Shown: positions 1 through 11,386, counted from the stretch's first letter. The stretch: DNA of 64,000 nt from Coix lacryma-jobi var. lacryma-jobi (GCA_009763385.1 CM019827.1:89574314-89638313); one strand, 5' to 3'. Program-made: numbers and translations. Notes: a model not told the origin generated them from the sequence alone.

Positions 1-1157
1 CCAACTATTATTTTCAACTTGCCTACAACACTTGAGAGGAACTCCAAGCACTGGCTGTGTCTGTCACTCTACCACCAGGAGTCTACACAAGTGCGACAAG
101 AAGTCCACACTGGCAAGATATAGCCTAGACACCACGTCTACACTAATCTTGCTACTCTAAAGCTAAGCTTATTAGGCCTAGAGCACTTCAACAAAGTAAA
201 GCAATGTGCCAAGTAAAAGAACTGTAAACTTAAATTGCCAGACCAGAATATTAAATACTAGAAGGACTCAGATTTAACACTTACAAGAAGAATCGCATCC
301 GCTGAGGCGCACCTTGGAGAAGATTCCCGACAGGCCGGGACTCCTCCGTGGAACTCCTCACTCCCTTCCCTCTCTTCTAACACTAAAGCTACTAAGTAGG
401 TTTTCTCTCCTTGGATGCATACAAATGAAGAGCTCTAGGGGGTATTTATAGCTTGGAGGTGGAGTAGCGGCTACTCCGGTGCCACGTCAGCGATCCGCGT
501 GCTCTCCTTCCTTGGCCATTGGATCAAACCGCCATAGTAACCACCATGGATGGATGGCCTTGATTTCTTCACGTGTGAAACATGTGCAAACAACCGACAT
601 TGGATGGGGTTCACCCTGGGGTCGGCCGACCCCAGCCAATGACAGGTGGGCCCACCACTTTGCTTCTAGAAGGTGCTGATGTCACTAGGCTGAACAGTGT
701 AGCCAGGGCCCACCAAAGGGGGTCGGCCGACCCCCTATGACAGGGTTGGCCCACCTTCTTCTCTCCCTTGGTGACCCTACATGTCATGGAGCAAGTCTTG
801 TGGTGATGGTTGCATTTGGTTTCGGTGTGGACCCATGAATCCATGTGCTTCTCATCTGGCACCATTGAGTAAAAGCACATGTTTGATCCAAGGGTTGATA
901 TTGGCCTGAGCATGCTTCTCTTGGATCGTGCCATGTCACCTTGGCCGAGGTGGCCACCAAGGTGGGGTCGGCCGACCCTTGGTGGGCCCACCTGGCCTCA
1001 TTTTGTTCATTTTGGCATCTCCTACAAGTTCACAAGCTAAGAGTACAAGTGGAACTTATTAGTGATAAATATGCTCATTATATGCTATACTTCCTTGATA
1101 CCGAGGCCTGTTGACTGTATTTTGATAAGGTAAAACATGCTATAACTTCCGTCAACA
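1..1157 (-). repeat. 3' LTR of the Athila-like element (partial)
   Basis: This stretch is almost identical to 9184-10332. It ends in GTCAACA at 1151-1157, matching the end of the other LTR. About 315 bp of the LTR lie left of the window. It contains three copies of the GGGTCGGCCGACCC palindrome (about 617-635, 718-735 and 964-978). Confidence 0.93.
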
Positions 1158-1172
1158 AGATCCCCCACACTT
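1158..1172 (-). other. polypurine tract of the Athila-like element
   Basis: Read on the minus strand the sequence is AAGTGTGGGGGATCT, directly abutting the LTR start TGTTGACGG. A purine-rich run in this position primes plus-strand DNA synthesis in LTR retrotransposons. Confidence 0.8.
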
Positions 1173-2910
1173 GAATCTTTGCTCGTCCTCGAGTAAAGGT
1201 TAGAGAAAGTGAACAAGTGATTATTACATACTTAAAATGATAACGATCATAAAGCATCATTCCTAACATAGTTTATACAAATGGGTTATGTGGTACTGTC
1301 TATCATATATCCTTTAGATGTTGAGAAAAGGAACAAATCTCAAAGCAAAGTCATCTCCCTGAATTCTTGTTCTTGGTACTTAGAGTTTTTAGGACAGTTT
1401 GAAAGGAAAACACATAGTTCATGCTTACTCCTCATATAGTACTCTCAAGACACTCTTATAGGTGTTTGGTTCCTCACCAAGGCATAGCATGTGATTGCCT
1501 TATTTTTGTTCTATCCTAATCTATTAGGCTTATGTGGAGTTTGGTAGGGATAAACAAAGTAGCATACTTGTTTTGCATATATTGTAAAGTCAAAACAAGG
1601 ATCCAAGGGAAGAATGTCATAATCCTAGATCAAGATGTGCATGTGTGTGGTAAAGTATGTGGACTAGAATGCTCCTTTAATATAATCTCTCACTACTTTA
1701 TTTTACCTTGAGACATGGCTAGCATTTTCAACAATGGACCATCATGTGTCCATATTTTTTTAGTGGACCTTCATGTGTCCACAATTTTTTTTTGCTTAGC
1801 CTTAATGTCTCTTTTTTTACTAACTAGAGTTAGAGAGAGAGATATTGTAGAACTTTAATGTACAGAGCATCTATAGAGTGGAAATGAATGGCATGTGCAG
1901 GCATACTTCCAGTGTAGAAGTGGCATATGTAGATGGTGTGTACGTGATCTTGATCTTGGGATTATGACAAAATTCTCGACTAGGGTCAACAAGGTTTGAC
2001 CAAACTCAAGACAAAAACAAGTAGCATGTGTGTCAAAGGTTTTGATCATATATGCATATGTATGGTTTGGTAGGTATTTCTCACTATAGAGGAGTAAAGG
2101 ATACTATGGTTTAGAGATATTTTCAAAAACAAATCTCTAAGCACCTTAAACAAAAACAGGTTTGAGTCTTAAGCCAAGATTTATCTCACTTTTAACAACA
2201 ACTTAGTCAATACGGTTTCCTAATTTATTTTACCCATGAGTATAAACATATGTAAGAACATGGTTTTATGTCATTAACATTCTTAGCAATCATAACTCAA
2301 GTCACTTTGTAGCTTTTTATTTTATTTTATTCAGAATATGGAATGATTGTAAAACTGCTTGAACCGAGAGGAGAAGGGGAAACGAACCAGACAGCAGTGT
2401 TGAGCTTACTGTGCAGAGGTGAGCTGGTGGGCCCAGGTCACCATGGTGGGGTCGGCCGACCCCACCAAATGGTGGTTTTCATTGCCATTTGCTTTTTCCT
2501 CCATTCAGTTTTACATCTGCAAAAACACTTTTCAAAATTCAAGAGAACGGGGGTCGCCCGACCCCTTGCTTACCTCTGTTTTGTGCACTGCAGCGTGTCA
2601 GCCTGTGCTCAGCAGTTCAGTGTGGTTCAGTGATGAAATCTGGGGGTCGTCCGACCCCCCCACACTTGAATTATTCCATAAATAAACTCTGAACATGACG
2701 CAAAGGTAAAATGCAAAGTGCTCTACTGGTGGCAAACACACCAGTAGAGATGAGATATATTTTATTTATTCTCTAAGAAGGGAAATACATTGGAAATTTA
2801 AAAGGGAAATTCAAAAGAAATAAATCTAAGATGAAACTTGGAAATTCAAAATAAATCTAACATGGAACTTTATTCTAACCTAAGCTAAACTATTTATGGG
2901 GACGGGGGGT
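1173..2910 (-). other. 3' non-coding region of the Athila-like element
   Basis: No coding sequence is visible on either strand. The region is AT-rich apart from islands of the GGGTCGGCCGACCC-type palindrome. The most perfect of these is a 24-bp uninterrupted palindrome at 2444-2467, with variants near 2549 and 2641. Long non-coding stretches between the last ORF and the polypurine tract are usual for Athila-group elements. Confidence 0.6.
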
Positions 2911-3686
2911 CTAGGAGGTCATCCCGCCCATAGCCCTAGCGAAGCGTTTGAGCTTCACAGAGGTGCTAATCTTAAGATGGCGAAAGTCATCTTCTAAGTC
3001 TTTATTCGCCATCTTCAACTCTGACACTGTGTCTCCTCCAACACCCTGTTCTTTGCTTGCAGGGTGGAGGTGACGTGCATCAGCCTCTCCAGATCTATTT
3101 TCTCTTCCTCCTCGAACTGTCCCAGCGGCCCCCTGATCGACGGAGGGTCCATCCTCCGCCGAATAGAAGCCTGGGACTCCAGGGACTCCCGCAGCTCACC
3201 GTTCTCTTCCGTGTTGAGGGAAGGGACGACCACCTTCCCTCGGCCATGCCCACCGGCCATGATCCGATGGGTCTTCCAGAACGTGGGCGTCGACGGGGAT
3301 TATGACGAAGTGTACTCCGTACTCCCCGTTGTCGTGGTGATCGCTCGTGGGTTCTCGTCCAGCAGGGCCTTCCCCTTCAGTGCGAGTTGGCCCGTGGTCG
3401 GCCTAGTCGGCGTGATGGAGTGGCCAGGGGATTTCCTGATCCCCCTTCTCGGAGTCAGCGAGCGGGACGATGCCGCCGCGCGAGGCGATGGACGGGGGGT
3501 GGTCGGCCGACCCCTGGTGGGATCGGGCGACCCCGCCACCGGCCCGGCCAGCCCACCTGGTGGAGGTACCATGGCTAGCGGCACCGCATCGATCACGTTG
3601 ATCGCGAGGGCCTGCTCTAGATCTTCGGTTAGGGCCCGTCGTGGCGTCAGGTTTGCAGGGCGCGTAGGCTTGCTAGTGGGTGCCAT
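2911..3686 (-). pseudogene. post-integrase ORF (ORF3) of the Athila-like element, broken
   Basis: Between integrase and the polypurine tract, on the coding strand of the element, lies an ORF of roughly 250 codons. It starts at 3686 with a Met-Ala-Pro-Thr-Ser N-terminus. An in-frame stop lies near 3300. The frame reopens with a Met at 3260, then a two-base CA insertion near 3025 shifts it; the shifted frame ends at a TAG at 2911-2913. The N-terminal half is rich in Pro, Arg, Ser and Thr. The C-terminal half is rich in Glu, Lys and Leu and looks like a coiled coil. Athila-group elements often carry an env-like ORF here, but I see no transmembrane segment or signal peptide, so I do not call it env. 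Function unknown. Confidence 0.5.
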
Positions 3687-4249
3687 GGCTAGTGTTTTAG
3701 GTCGCGGTGGAGAGTGCAGGGAAGGCTAGGAGGCTCTGGCTTTGCGTGGAATTGCGAGTAGGAGGAAGGAGAGGGGTGCAAGGCTTAAATAGTGGCTGCA
3801 GGCGACTACGACGCAGATTTTTTCACGGGATCGTCGCGGAAAGCTCGCAACTTCAGAGAGGTCATTGCGCCGTCGTCCCAATCCCGTAAGGTAGGGATCG
3901 GCCGACCCCATCGGTTTTGGGTTTGGGGTTTATCTCCCGGGGTTGTTATCCCCTCGCCGCGGTGAACTCATCTGCCAGTCGAACCTCCCTAAGGCGGGGT
4001 CGCCCGACCCCCTTGATGGGTGTCCGGCGCGGTCACGTACCCGGCTCGAGCCCATCTACGCAACTGTGCAACTCTTGTTGCAGGTGGGCCCCATATAGGG
4101 ATCGCCCAACCCCCTAACTGGGGTCTGCGGGCCCCACCTCAAAGCCTAAGGTAAGATTAGCCTATAACTTCTTGAACCATGACATGAAATCGAGGACAAG
4201 TAGCTTTTAGGATTTGGTTCAAGCAATGAATAGAAGAGACTTGTAGGTT

Positions 4250-5089
4250 TTAGGTTGTGTATAATTTGAACTCTACCATGTCTACTTCATTTTTTACGGG
4301 ATCATGTTCATGAAAAACTTTAAGACGATGGCCATTTACCTTAAAGATGTTGCCGTCGGTGTTCTGAAGCGTGACAGCTCCATGCGTTGCGGCGTCGATC
4401 ACGAGGAATGGTCCTTCCCATTTGCTCTTTAGTTTTCCATGGCCAAAGAGCTTGACCCTTGAGTTGAACATAAGAACCTTGTCTCCCGGATGGAACTACT
4501 TCTGCTTGATCCTCTTGTCATGCCATTTCTTGGTTCTCTCTTTATAGATCCTAGCGTTGTGATAGGCTTTCTCTCACCATTCTTCCAGTTCAGAGATTTG
4601 CATTTTCCTATTTCTTCCAGCTGCGGGCAAATCCATACTCCATCTCTTTATTGCCCAGTGTGCTCTATGCTCCAATTCCACGGGCAGATGGCATGTCTTG
4701 CCGTATACAAGTTGGTATGGGGTCATACCAATTGGAGTTTTGTATGCGGTCCTGTATGCCCACAGTGCATCTGATAGCATGCTTCTCCATGCTGTCCCCA
4801 TTTCATTGACAGTCTTTTGCAGAATATTCTTGATTTGCTTGTTTGATGTTTCTGCTTGTCCGCTTGTTTGTGGATGATAAGGTGTTCCAATATTGTGCCT
4901 TATCCCTCTTTCTGTTAAGTAGCGTCGGAACTTTCTGTCAATGAAGTGGCTTCCTCCATCGCTGATTACTAACCTTGGGGTGCCAAACCGTGGGAATATT
5001 ATTTCCTTGAACATCTTCGTTGCGTGCACTGAATCCGCTGACTTGCACGGCATGGCTTCAACCCATTTGGATACGTAGTCTACTGCCAC
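4250..5089 (-). pseudogene. Ty3 integrase core and C-terminal region
   Basis: The minus-strand reading frame begins with DYVSKWVEAMP, the start of the integrase catalytic core. It continues through VISDGGSHF (second catalytic Asp) and YHPQTSGQAETSNK (with the catalytic Glu), then DALWAYRTAYKTPIGMTPY and the PVELEHRAHWAIK stretch typical of Athila-like integrases. The frame is interrupted near 4574. A further in-frame stop lies near 4490 just before FHPGDKVLMFNSRV, which begins the SH3-like C-terminal domain ending at 4250. Integrase inserts element cDNA into host chromosomes. Preceding RNase H and the zinc-binding region are at 5080-5823, with a small frame change between them. Confidence 0.85.
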
Positions 5090-5823
5090 CAGAATATACT
5101 CACAACCTTGAGACGGGGGAAAGGACCCATGTAGTCAATTCCCCAGGCGTCGAATAGCTCTACTTGTAGGTTGATTGTGAGTGGCATTGCATCACGGGCA
5201 TTGATGTTCCCATGTTTCTGACACCTTGCACACTTCTTCACGAAGTCCTTGGTGTCTTCATACATGGTAGGCCAATAGAATCCACTTTGCCAAATCTTGG
5301 CATGGGTTCGGAATGTTCCATAATGGCCTCCATACTCTGCTCCATGACACTTCTCCATGATCTTGACTGCTTCGTTCATGGGCACACACCATCTTAGTAT
5401 GCCGTCTTGGCATACTCTATAGAGATACGGGTCATCCCATAGATGCACCAAGCTCTCCTTGATAAGCTTCTTTTTGTCTACTCCAGGTGGTACGTAGCCT
5501 GAGACTATGTAGTTGACGATGTTTGCATACCACGGGTAGGTGTCTGAAACTTTGAGGAGTGTGTCGTCTCGAAGATAGTCGTTGATGGGCAGGTCCTGTT
5601 TATCCTCAGTTTGCATTCTAGACAAGTGGTCGGCTACAGAGTTCTCTACTCCCTTTTTATTTTTAATTTCTAGATCAAATTCTTGGAGGAGTAGGATCCA
5701 TCTTATTAGCCGAGGTTTAGCATCTTTCTTAGTAAGTAGGTATTTCAGAGCTACGTGATCGGTATAGAAGATCACCTTGGCTCCTACCAAGTAAGATCTA
5801 AACTTGTCTATAGCAAACACCAC
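5080..5823 (-). pseudogene. Ty3 RNase H and integrase zinc-binding region
   Basis: The 247-residue minus-strand frame starts inside RNase H. It shows the segment containing YTDHVALKYLL, then LLLQEFDLEIKNKKGVENSVADHLSR, which is the typical end of a Ty3 RNase H. The following integrase N-terminal zinc finger has the H-H-C-C pattern: His pair around the GHYGTFRTHAKI segment and CARCQKHG. It ends with WGIDYMGPFP, the entry to the integrase core (first catalytic Asp). The upstream RNase H start (5824-5970) is in another frame, so the polyprotein is broken there. Confidence 0.85.
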
Positions 5824-5970
5824 ACAGCTAAAAGTTCTTTTTCTGTTGTTGCATAGTTTAGCTGTGGTCCGGTTAGCGTTTTACTAGCATAGGAAATGGC
5901 ATAGTGTTTCTTATCCTGGGTCTGTCCTAGGACGGCTCCTACAGCATAGTCACTGGCATCGCACATTATC

Positions 5971-7173
5971 TCAAAAGGTAGCGACCAGTCGGGGGTTGAA
6001 TGACTGGTGCAGAGATAAGTGCTTTCTTGAGATGGTAAAAGAGTCTAAGCACCTGTCGTCAAAGTCAAAGGGTGCGTCTTTAGCTAGCCAGTTTGTCAAA
6101 GGTCTAGCAATTTGAGAAAAATCTTTTATAAACCCTCTATAAAAACCGGCATGGCCAAGGAAACTGCGAACGCCTTTAACATTCGTGGGAGGTGGGAGCT
6201 GTTCTATAACTTCTATTTTAGCTCTATCTACCTCTATTCCACGTTCAGATACTCTATGTCCTAGCACTATCCCTTCTCGAACCATGAAGTGGCATTTCTC
6301 CTAGATCAAGATCAAGTTCTTTTCTTGACAACGTTGTAAGACACGGTCCAGATTCTCTAAGCAGTGATCAAAGGTTGTTCCATAGACTGAAAAGTTGTCC
6401 ATGAAAACTTCCATGATTTCTTCTATCATATCCGAGAAGATGGACATCATGCACCTCTGAAATGAAGCAGGGGCATTGCACAGGCCGAATGACATGCGCC
6501 TGTATGCATATGTCCCATAGGGGCATGTGAACGTGGTCTTACTTTGGTCGTCGGGATGGATTGGAATTTGATGGTACCCCGAGTACCCATCAAGGAAACA
6601 AAAGAAGGAATGTTTGGCTAGCCGTTCCAACATCTCATCGATGAATGGCAACGGAAAGTGGTCTTTCTTTGTGGCCTTGTTAAGTTTTCGTTAGTCTATG
6701 CACATTCTCCATCCCGTGATGGTTCGTTGTGGAATCAATTCGTTTTTTTGATTTTTAACGACCGTCATTCCTCCTTTCTTAGGAACTACTTGGACAGGGC
6801 TGACCCACTCGCTGTTTGGAACAGGGTAGATTATGCCCGCGTGCAAGAGCTTCAAGACCTCCTTCTTTACTACTTCTCTCATCGCATTGTTTAGCCTCCT
6901 TTGTGGCTCTCTAGAAGGTGTAGCATCGGGTTCGATCGGAATGCGATGTGTGCAAAGAGCGGGACTAATTCCCTTGAGATCTTGCAATGAATATCCTAAG
7001 ACGGATCGGTGTTTTTCGAGGACGGTGATGAGTTTCGAAACTTCTTCCGTTGTAAGTCGATCACTAATGATCACGGGAGTCTCTCTATCACCATTAAGGA
7101 AGGCATACTTAAGCCCAGAAGGAAGTGGCTTAAGCTCTATAGAGGGTTTTGGTGGAGGTTCAGACTCATCCAA
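5971..7173 (-). pseudogene. Ty3 reverse transcriptase, broken
   Basis: Three consecutive minus-strand pieces (7173-6691, 6651-6301, 6285-5971) cover one reverse transcriptase domain. Recognisable blocks are the primer-grip entry with EWVSPVQVVPKKGG, FCFLDGYSGYHQIPI, FGLCNAPASFQRCM and VFMDNFSVYG, followed by FLGHAGFYRGFIKDFS. The catalytic FMDD box reads FMDN because a GAC codon has become AAC, so the second metal-binding Asp is lost. In-frame stops lie near 6688 (where Tyr is expected) and 6302 (where Trp is expected). The enzyme would copy element RNA into cDNA; this copy should be inactive. Confidence 0.9.
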
Positions 7174-7175
7174 GT

Positions 7176-7919
7176 CTAACGGTTATCTAAATCAGTGTCT
7201 TCTTCTTGGATGAAGTCATGGGCGTCTTCTTCTAGATCAGGTTGAGAAGTTTCTAGTGAAGATACGGACATCACCTTCTCTATTGGATCAGGCTCGGGTT
7301 TTGGTTCAGCTATCGAATTAACGGAGCCGGCAAAAGGAACTGAAAGATCTAGATCCTTCCCAAGGTGACCCTTAAGGCTCCCTTCATGAAATCCCTCAAT
7401 GAATCTCATGAGTGGGTGCCCAATTAACAAGTCGACCTCGTCTACGTCAAAGACATAGAAGTTTGCGAGGAAGCTAACCTTGTTAATTGTGATAGAAATA
7501 TTATGTGCAATCCCGCATCTCTCGACCAATTTTCCAGAAGGAAGCTTAAGGAATTTATTGGTCGGGTTTAGCGGTTCCTCACCTAGGAGTGCTAACATCA
7601 ACGATTTAGACATTAAATTTACTCCTACAGCGGGATCATAGAGGGAATCTACAGCCGTCTTGTTTATGGCACACGGTATGGATGTGAAACAGGACAGAAG
7701 CTTAACGACATCTAATGTTGCTTCAGCCTCCCTGAACCATTCGTTGCTCATAATAGACATGAGCTCTTGGGCAGTCGCCTTAAGGTAACTTGCCTCAAAC
7801 TGGGTTGGCATGTGGTTATTAGGAGCTCTACGGGCTGTGGATCTCTTCTGCACAGGTTGTTTCGAGACATTGCCATAATCGGCGAAAAGATCTGTCTCGA
7901 TATTTAGAGGATAATCCAA
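7176..7919 (-). pseudogene. Ty3 aspartic protease region, degenerate
   Basis: This 247-residue minus-strand ORF lies between gag and reverse transcriptase. Its central part, with YDPAVGVNLMSKSL and later FDVDEVDLLIGHPLMRF, matches the position and flanks of the retroviral-type aspartic protease in Athila-like elements. The catalytic Asp-Ser/Thr-Gly box is not recognisable; DPAVG stands in its place, so the protease is probably dead. The C-terminal part is acidic linker sequence. Protease cleaves the Gag-Pol polyprotein in the virus-like particle. Confidence 0.65.
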
Positions 7920-8038
7920 AGGATGAATTAGTTCTTCCTTTGGAGGAGTAGGTGGTTGTGGTTCAGTTTTGACAGCTTGGGGTATAGGTAAAGGAGTTTC
8001 AGCTGTCGTGGGTTCGTCCCTAGGAGTTTGATCTTCCT

Positions 8039-8692
8039 CTAGAGTTTCACCATGGTCATCGGTGTAGGGGTGTTCTTGAGAATGGTCGCAAGGACTTCCT
8101 TACCTTCACTAATTGGTAAATGGAGGAAAGCTCCTTTAGAGGCTAAATCAAGGAATTGTGCGGTGTTTTGGCTAAGACCGAGATAGAAATGTTGCATAAG
8201 GGTTGGCTCGGTTATAGCTAAATCTGGGCCAGGGGATGCTAAGTCTGTAAGTCGAGCCCAGGCTGCACCTAGAGATTCCTTCTCGTCTTGTTTGAAGTTT
8301 AGCACATCTCTACGAAGACGAGCTACGCGGGATATGGGAAAGTACGTTAAGCAAAACATGGCTTGCAGTTTCTCTCATTCTCCGTTCACACTACCAACGT
8401 AGCGAGTATACCAGCGTCTAGCTTTTCCTGTTAACGAGAACGGAAATAGCTTCCACTTAAGAGTGACTCGCCTCATCCCTTGGATGTGAATACACGAATA
8501 AAGTTGTTCGAAATCACGTAGGTGGGTATAAGGATTCTCATCTACATCTCCTGAAATGGGATTCTCCTGAACCATCGCTATGAGACTGGGGCGAAGCTCA
8601 TAGCGAACTGCCAAAATGGCATGAGATGAACTAGGCGGCTCCAACTTAGCGCCCGATGGAGCAGCGTAGTCAAAAAGGGTTGTTTGATCCAT
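8039..8692 (-). pseudogene. Ty3 gag, interrupted by a stop
   Basis: The gag frame starts with MDQTTLFDYAAPSG at 8692. It contains the LTGKARRWYTR block, characteristic of the plant Ty3 retrotransposon gag domain. An in-frame TGA at about 8375 falls where Trp is expected, and the same frame continues from 8359 to 8039 through FYLGLSQNTAQFLD. Gag forms the virus-like particle and packages element RNA. The spacer 7920-8038 up to the protease ORF is Pro- and Thr-rich and out of frame. Confidence 0.82.
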
Positions 8693-8769
8693 ATTGATTT
8701 ATGAAATAAAAGTTCTAATCAAACTACGATAACTTTAACGACTTTGTTCTAGCTAACACAGCTACCGTT

Positions 8770-8803
8770 CCCTGGCAACGGCGCCAGAAAAGCTTGTTGA
8801 CAC
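8770..8803 (-). repeat. second PBS-plus-LTR-edge copy
   Basis: CCCTGGCAACGGCGCCA at 8770-8786, followed by a TTGTTGACAC edge, repeats the arrangement at 8844-8877 with a 74-bp offset. Both copies carry the tRNA-Asp complement and the LTR terminal motif. The true LTR edge could therefore be at 8794 or 8869. I chose 8869 because the sequence after it continues into typical LTR. Confidence 0.75.
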
Positions 8804-8843
8804 TTCTTAATGCAACCACTAGAGCTAGACTATGGAGCCTAAT

Positions 8844-8860
8844 CCCCGGCAACGGCACCA
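8844..8860 (-). other. primer-binding site for tRNA-Asp
   Basis: The plus strand reads CCCCGGCAACGGCACCA, matching the 3' end of plant tRNA-Asp (CCCCGGCAACGGCGCCA) with one difference. The minus strand is therefore complementary to the tRNA and would prime first-strand cDNA synthesis. It lies 8 bp from the LTR edge at 8869. Confidence 0.85.
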
Positions 8861-8868
8861 GAGATGCT

Positions 8869-10332
8869 TGTTGACACCAGAAGTGGCAAATGGATATACC
8901 GCAAGCGCACAGTAGTCAATTGTAGCTTTTCACCGGGAGTATTCCAGGTATCGTATTTCCACAGGGAACGTGAAGTGGATTAACTAGAAGTAGGGTCGTC
9001 AAAGGATGATCAAAGGGTATATGATAACTGGGATAGAGAGGTCTTTCTAATATCAATATCTAGTACTGGTTTTCTAAGAGTACTGAGGTTTACCACCTCG
9101 ATCCTTACTGGGGGCGAAGGACGAAACAGAAGTTGATTAAAAGGTTTTCCACCTAACAACTACTGAGGCGGCAATGCTGCTACCCAACTATTATTTTCAA
9201 CTTGCCTACAACACTTGAGAGGAACTCCAAGCACTGGCTGTGTCTGTCACTCTACCACCAGGCGTCTACACAAGTGCGACAAGAAGTCCACACTGGCAAG
9301 ATATAGCCTAGACACCACGTCTACACTAATCTTACTACTCTAAAGCTAAGCTTATTAGGCCTAGAGCACTTCAACAAAGTAAAGCAATGTGCCAAGTAAA
9401 AGAACTGTAAACTTAAATTACCAGACCAGAATATTAAATACTAGAAGGACTCAGATGTAACACTTACAAGAAGAATCGCATCCGCTGAGGCGCACCATGG
9501 AGAAGATTCCCGACAGGCCGGGACTCCTCCATGGAACTCCTCACTCCCTTCCCTCTCTTCTAACACTAAAGCTACTAAGTAGCCTTTCTCTCCTTGGATG
9601 CATACAAATGAAGAACTCTAGGGGGTATTTATAGCTTGGAGGTGGAGTAGCGGCTACTCCAGTGCCACGTCAGCGATCCGCGTGCTCTCCTTCCTTGGCC
9701 ATTGGATCAAACCGCCATGGATGGATGGCCTTGATTTCTTCACGTGTGAAACATGTGCAAACAACCAACATTGGATGGGGTTCACCCTGGGGTCGGCCGA
9801 CCCAAGCCAATGACAGGTGGGCCCACCACTTTGCTTCTAGAAGGTGCTTGTGTCACCAGGCTGAACAGTGTAGCCAGGGCCCACCAAAGGGGGGTCGGCC
9901 GACCCCCCTATGACAGGGTTGGCCCACCTTCTTCTCTCCCTTGGTGACCCTACTTGTCATGGAGCAAGTCTTGTGGTGATGGTTGCATTTGGTTTCGGTG
10001 TGGACCCATGAATACATGTGCTTCTCATCTTGCACCATTGAGTAAAAGCACATGTTTGATCCAAGGGTTGATATTGGCCTGAGCATGCTTCTCTTGGATC
10101 ATGCCATGTCACCTTGGCCGAGGTGGCCACCAAGGTGGGGTCGGCCGACCCCCTTGGTGGGCCCACCTGGCCTCATTTTGTTCATTTTGGCATCTCCTAC
10201 AAGTTCACAAGCTAATAGTACATGTGGAACTTATTAGTGATAAATATGCTCATGATATGCTATACTTCCTTGAAACTGAGGCCTGTTGACGGTATTTTGA
10301 TAAGGTAAAACATGCTATAACTTCCGTCAACA
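8869..10332 (-). repeat. 5' LTR of the Athila-like element
   Basis: The LTR runs from TGTTGACACC at 8869 to CCGTCAACA at 10332 and matches 1-1157 over its last 1149 bp. The termini TGTTGAC and GTCAACA are perfect inverted repeats. GGGTCGGCCGACCC palindromes occur near 9790, 9895 and 10138. The element terminus at 10332 abuts sequence homologous to 30851 onward, which marks the insertion point in an older repeat. Confidence 0.9.
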
Positions 10333-11328
10333 GGCAGGCAGGGCCTGATCGACCTGGCATGACCGTGGGCAGCTATAGCTTGAGTGACCTGCCACTGAGA
10401 TAACCCCCGGTGTAGAAGGGTCGATGGCCATCCCGCGCGTTGTGTTCTCTCGAATTTCCTGAATGGCAGCTTTACGACTGCCATGGCCGGATGTGTCGGG
10501 CGAGTGTTTGACATTTTATCCCCAACTGTGTAGGAATCCATTATAATCGCCTTCGCTCCTGGACAGTGAGTAATTGACTGTAGATCATTACCCGTAGAAC
10601 TTATGGAACTAAAGATGGTTATGGTATAGAATCTGAAAGGCTATTGATGAAATAGTCACTCTTGCTTGAATAATTAGTCAAGTGCTTGTTATAGTTCAGG
10701 TGCAAACCTAGTAAGGTAGAATTAACTATAAATATGACTGCCAACACCTAAGTTAAGTTTATTTATAAAAGAGCTTTCATGCAAATGGTGTATAGCCAAC
10801 CCCACGTATAGCGTACGTGATCCTTGGTGTCTCATTATTTCTGGTTTGACGGCAAGTCTAGCTGAGTACCTTCTTGTACTCAGGGTTCTATTCCCTTGTT
10901 GTTGCAGATGGACAGTGCTTCTTTGGCTACTGTGCGAACTGCCTGTACCCGGTTACGGAAGATGACTAGACCATGGGCATGGTCGCTTCTTATCTTACCT
11001 GATGTTTTTGTGGACCTGATCAGGCTGATGGCACCGTATTGAGAACCAACTGAACATATGTTTAAAACTATGTTGCTTCCGCTACTGTTTCCAAACTACG
11101 GTTTGTAATATTGTTTCGTACTCCGATGTATTTGAACTATGTGAAAACTGTGGTCTAACTTGTGGACATGTTCGCTGAACTATTACAATCTTGGCTGAAG
11201 TTAAAATGATTTGAAATCCTTCGAGATTTTCGGACTACCGGGTTTGTACGAGCTTAAGTACATGATGATCTTTGCGAAAGCAGAGGTTTCGGTGCTTAAT
11301 CTGGTATAAATTGGTCGGTTCTGTCACA
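10333..11328 (+). repeat. 3' end of a 4.4-kb LTR-like repeat (family X), truncated by the Athila-like insertion
   Basis: This segment is colinear with 30851-31832, sharing CCTGATCGACCTGGCATGAC-type sequence, the TGCTTAATCTGGTATAAATT block and the terminal TCTGTCACA. The start coincides with the LTR edge at 10332, so the Athila-like element inserted into this repeat and its left part lies beyond the window. Contains no ORF worth reporting. Confidence 0.8.
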
Positions 11329-11386
11329 CATACGTAGGGTGATCTTATCTCCAAATGTGAAGAAACTTAATTAAGATTAAAAATTA

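Larger units (their letters stand above)
1..10332 (-). mobile_element. Athila-like Ty3/gypsy LTR retrotransposon, cut by window start
   Basis: The element reads on the minus strand: 5' LTR 8869-10332, tRNA-Asp primer-binding site, gag, protease, reverse transcriptase, RNase H, integrase, an extra 3' ORF, a long non-coding stretch, polypurine tract, then the 3' LTR, which is cut by the window start. The domain order RT-RNaseH-integrase places it in Ty3/gypsy. The tRNA-Asp primer, the integrase wording and the additional ORF after pol suggest the Athila branch. By eye the two LTRs differ by about two dozen substitutions and a few indels over roughly 1.15 kb, near 2 percent, so insertion is fairly recent. 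All coding regions carry stops or frameshifts, so this copy cannot encode its own replication. It sits inside an older LTR-like repeat that resumes at 10333. Confidence 0.88.

Noticed and set aside
2911..3686. An env gene
   Set aside because: Position fits, but no signal peptide, transmembrane segment or glycosylation pattern is visible.
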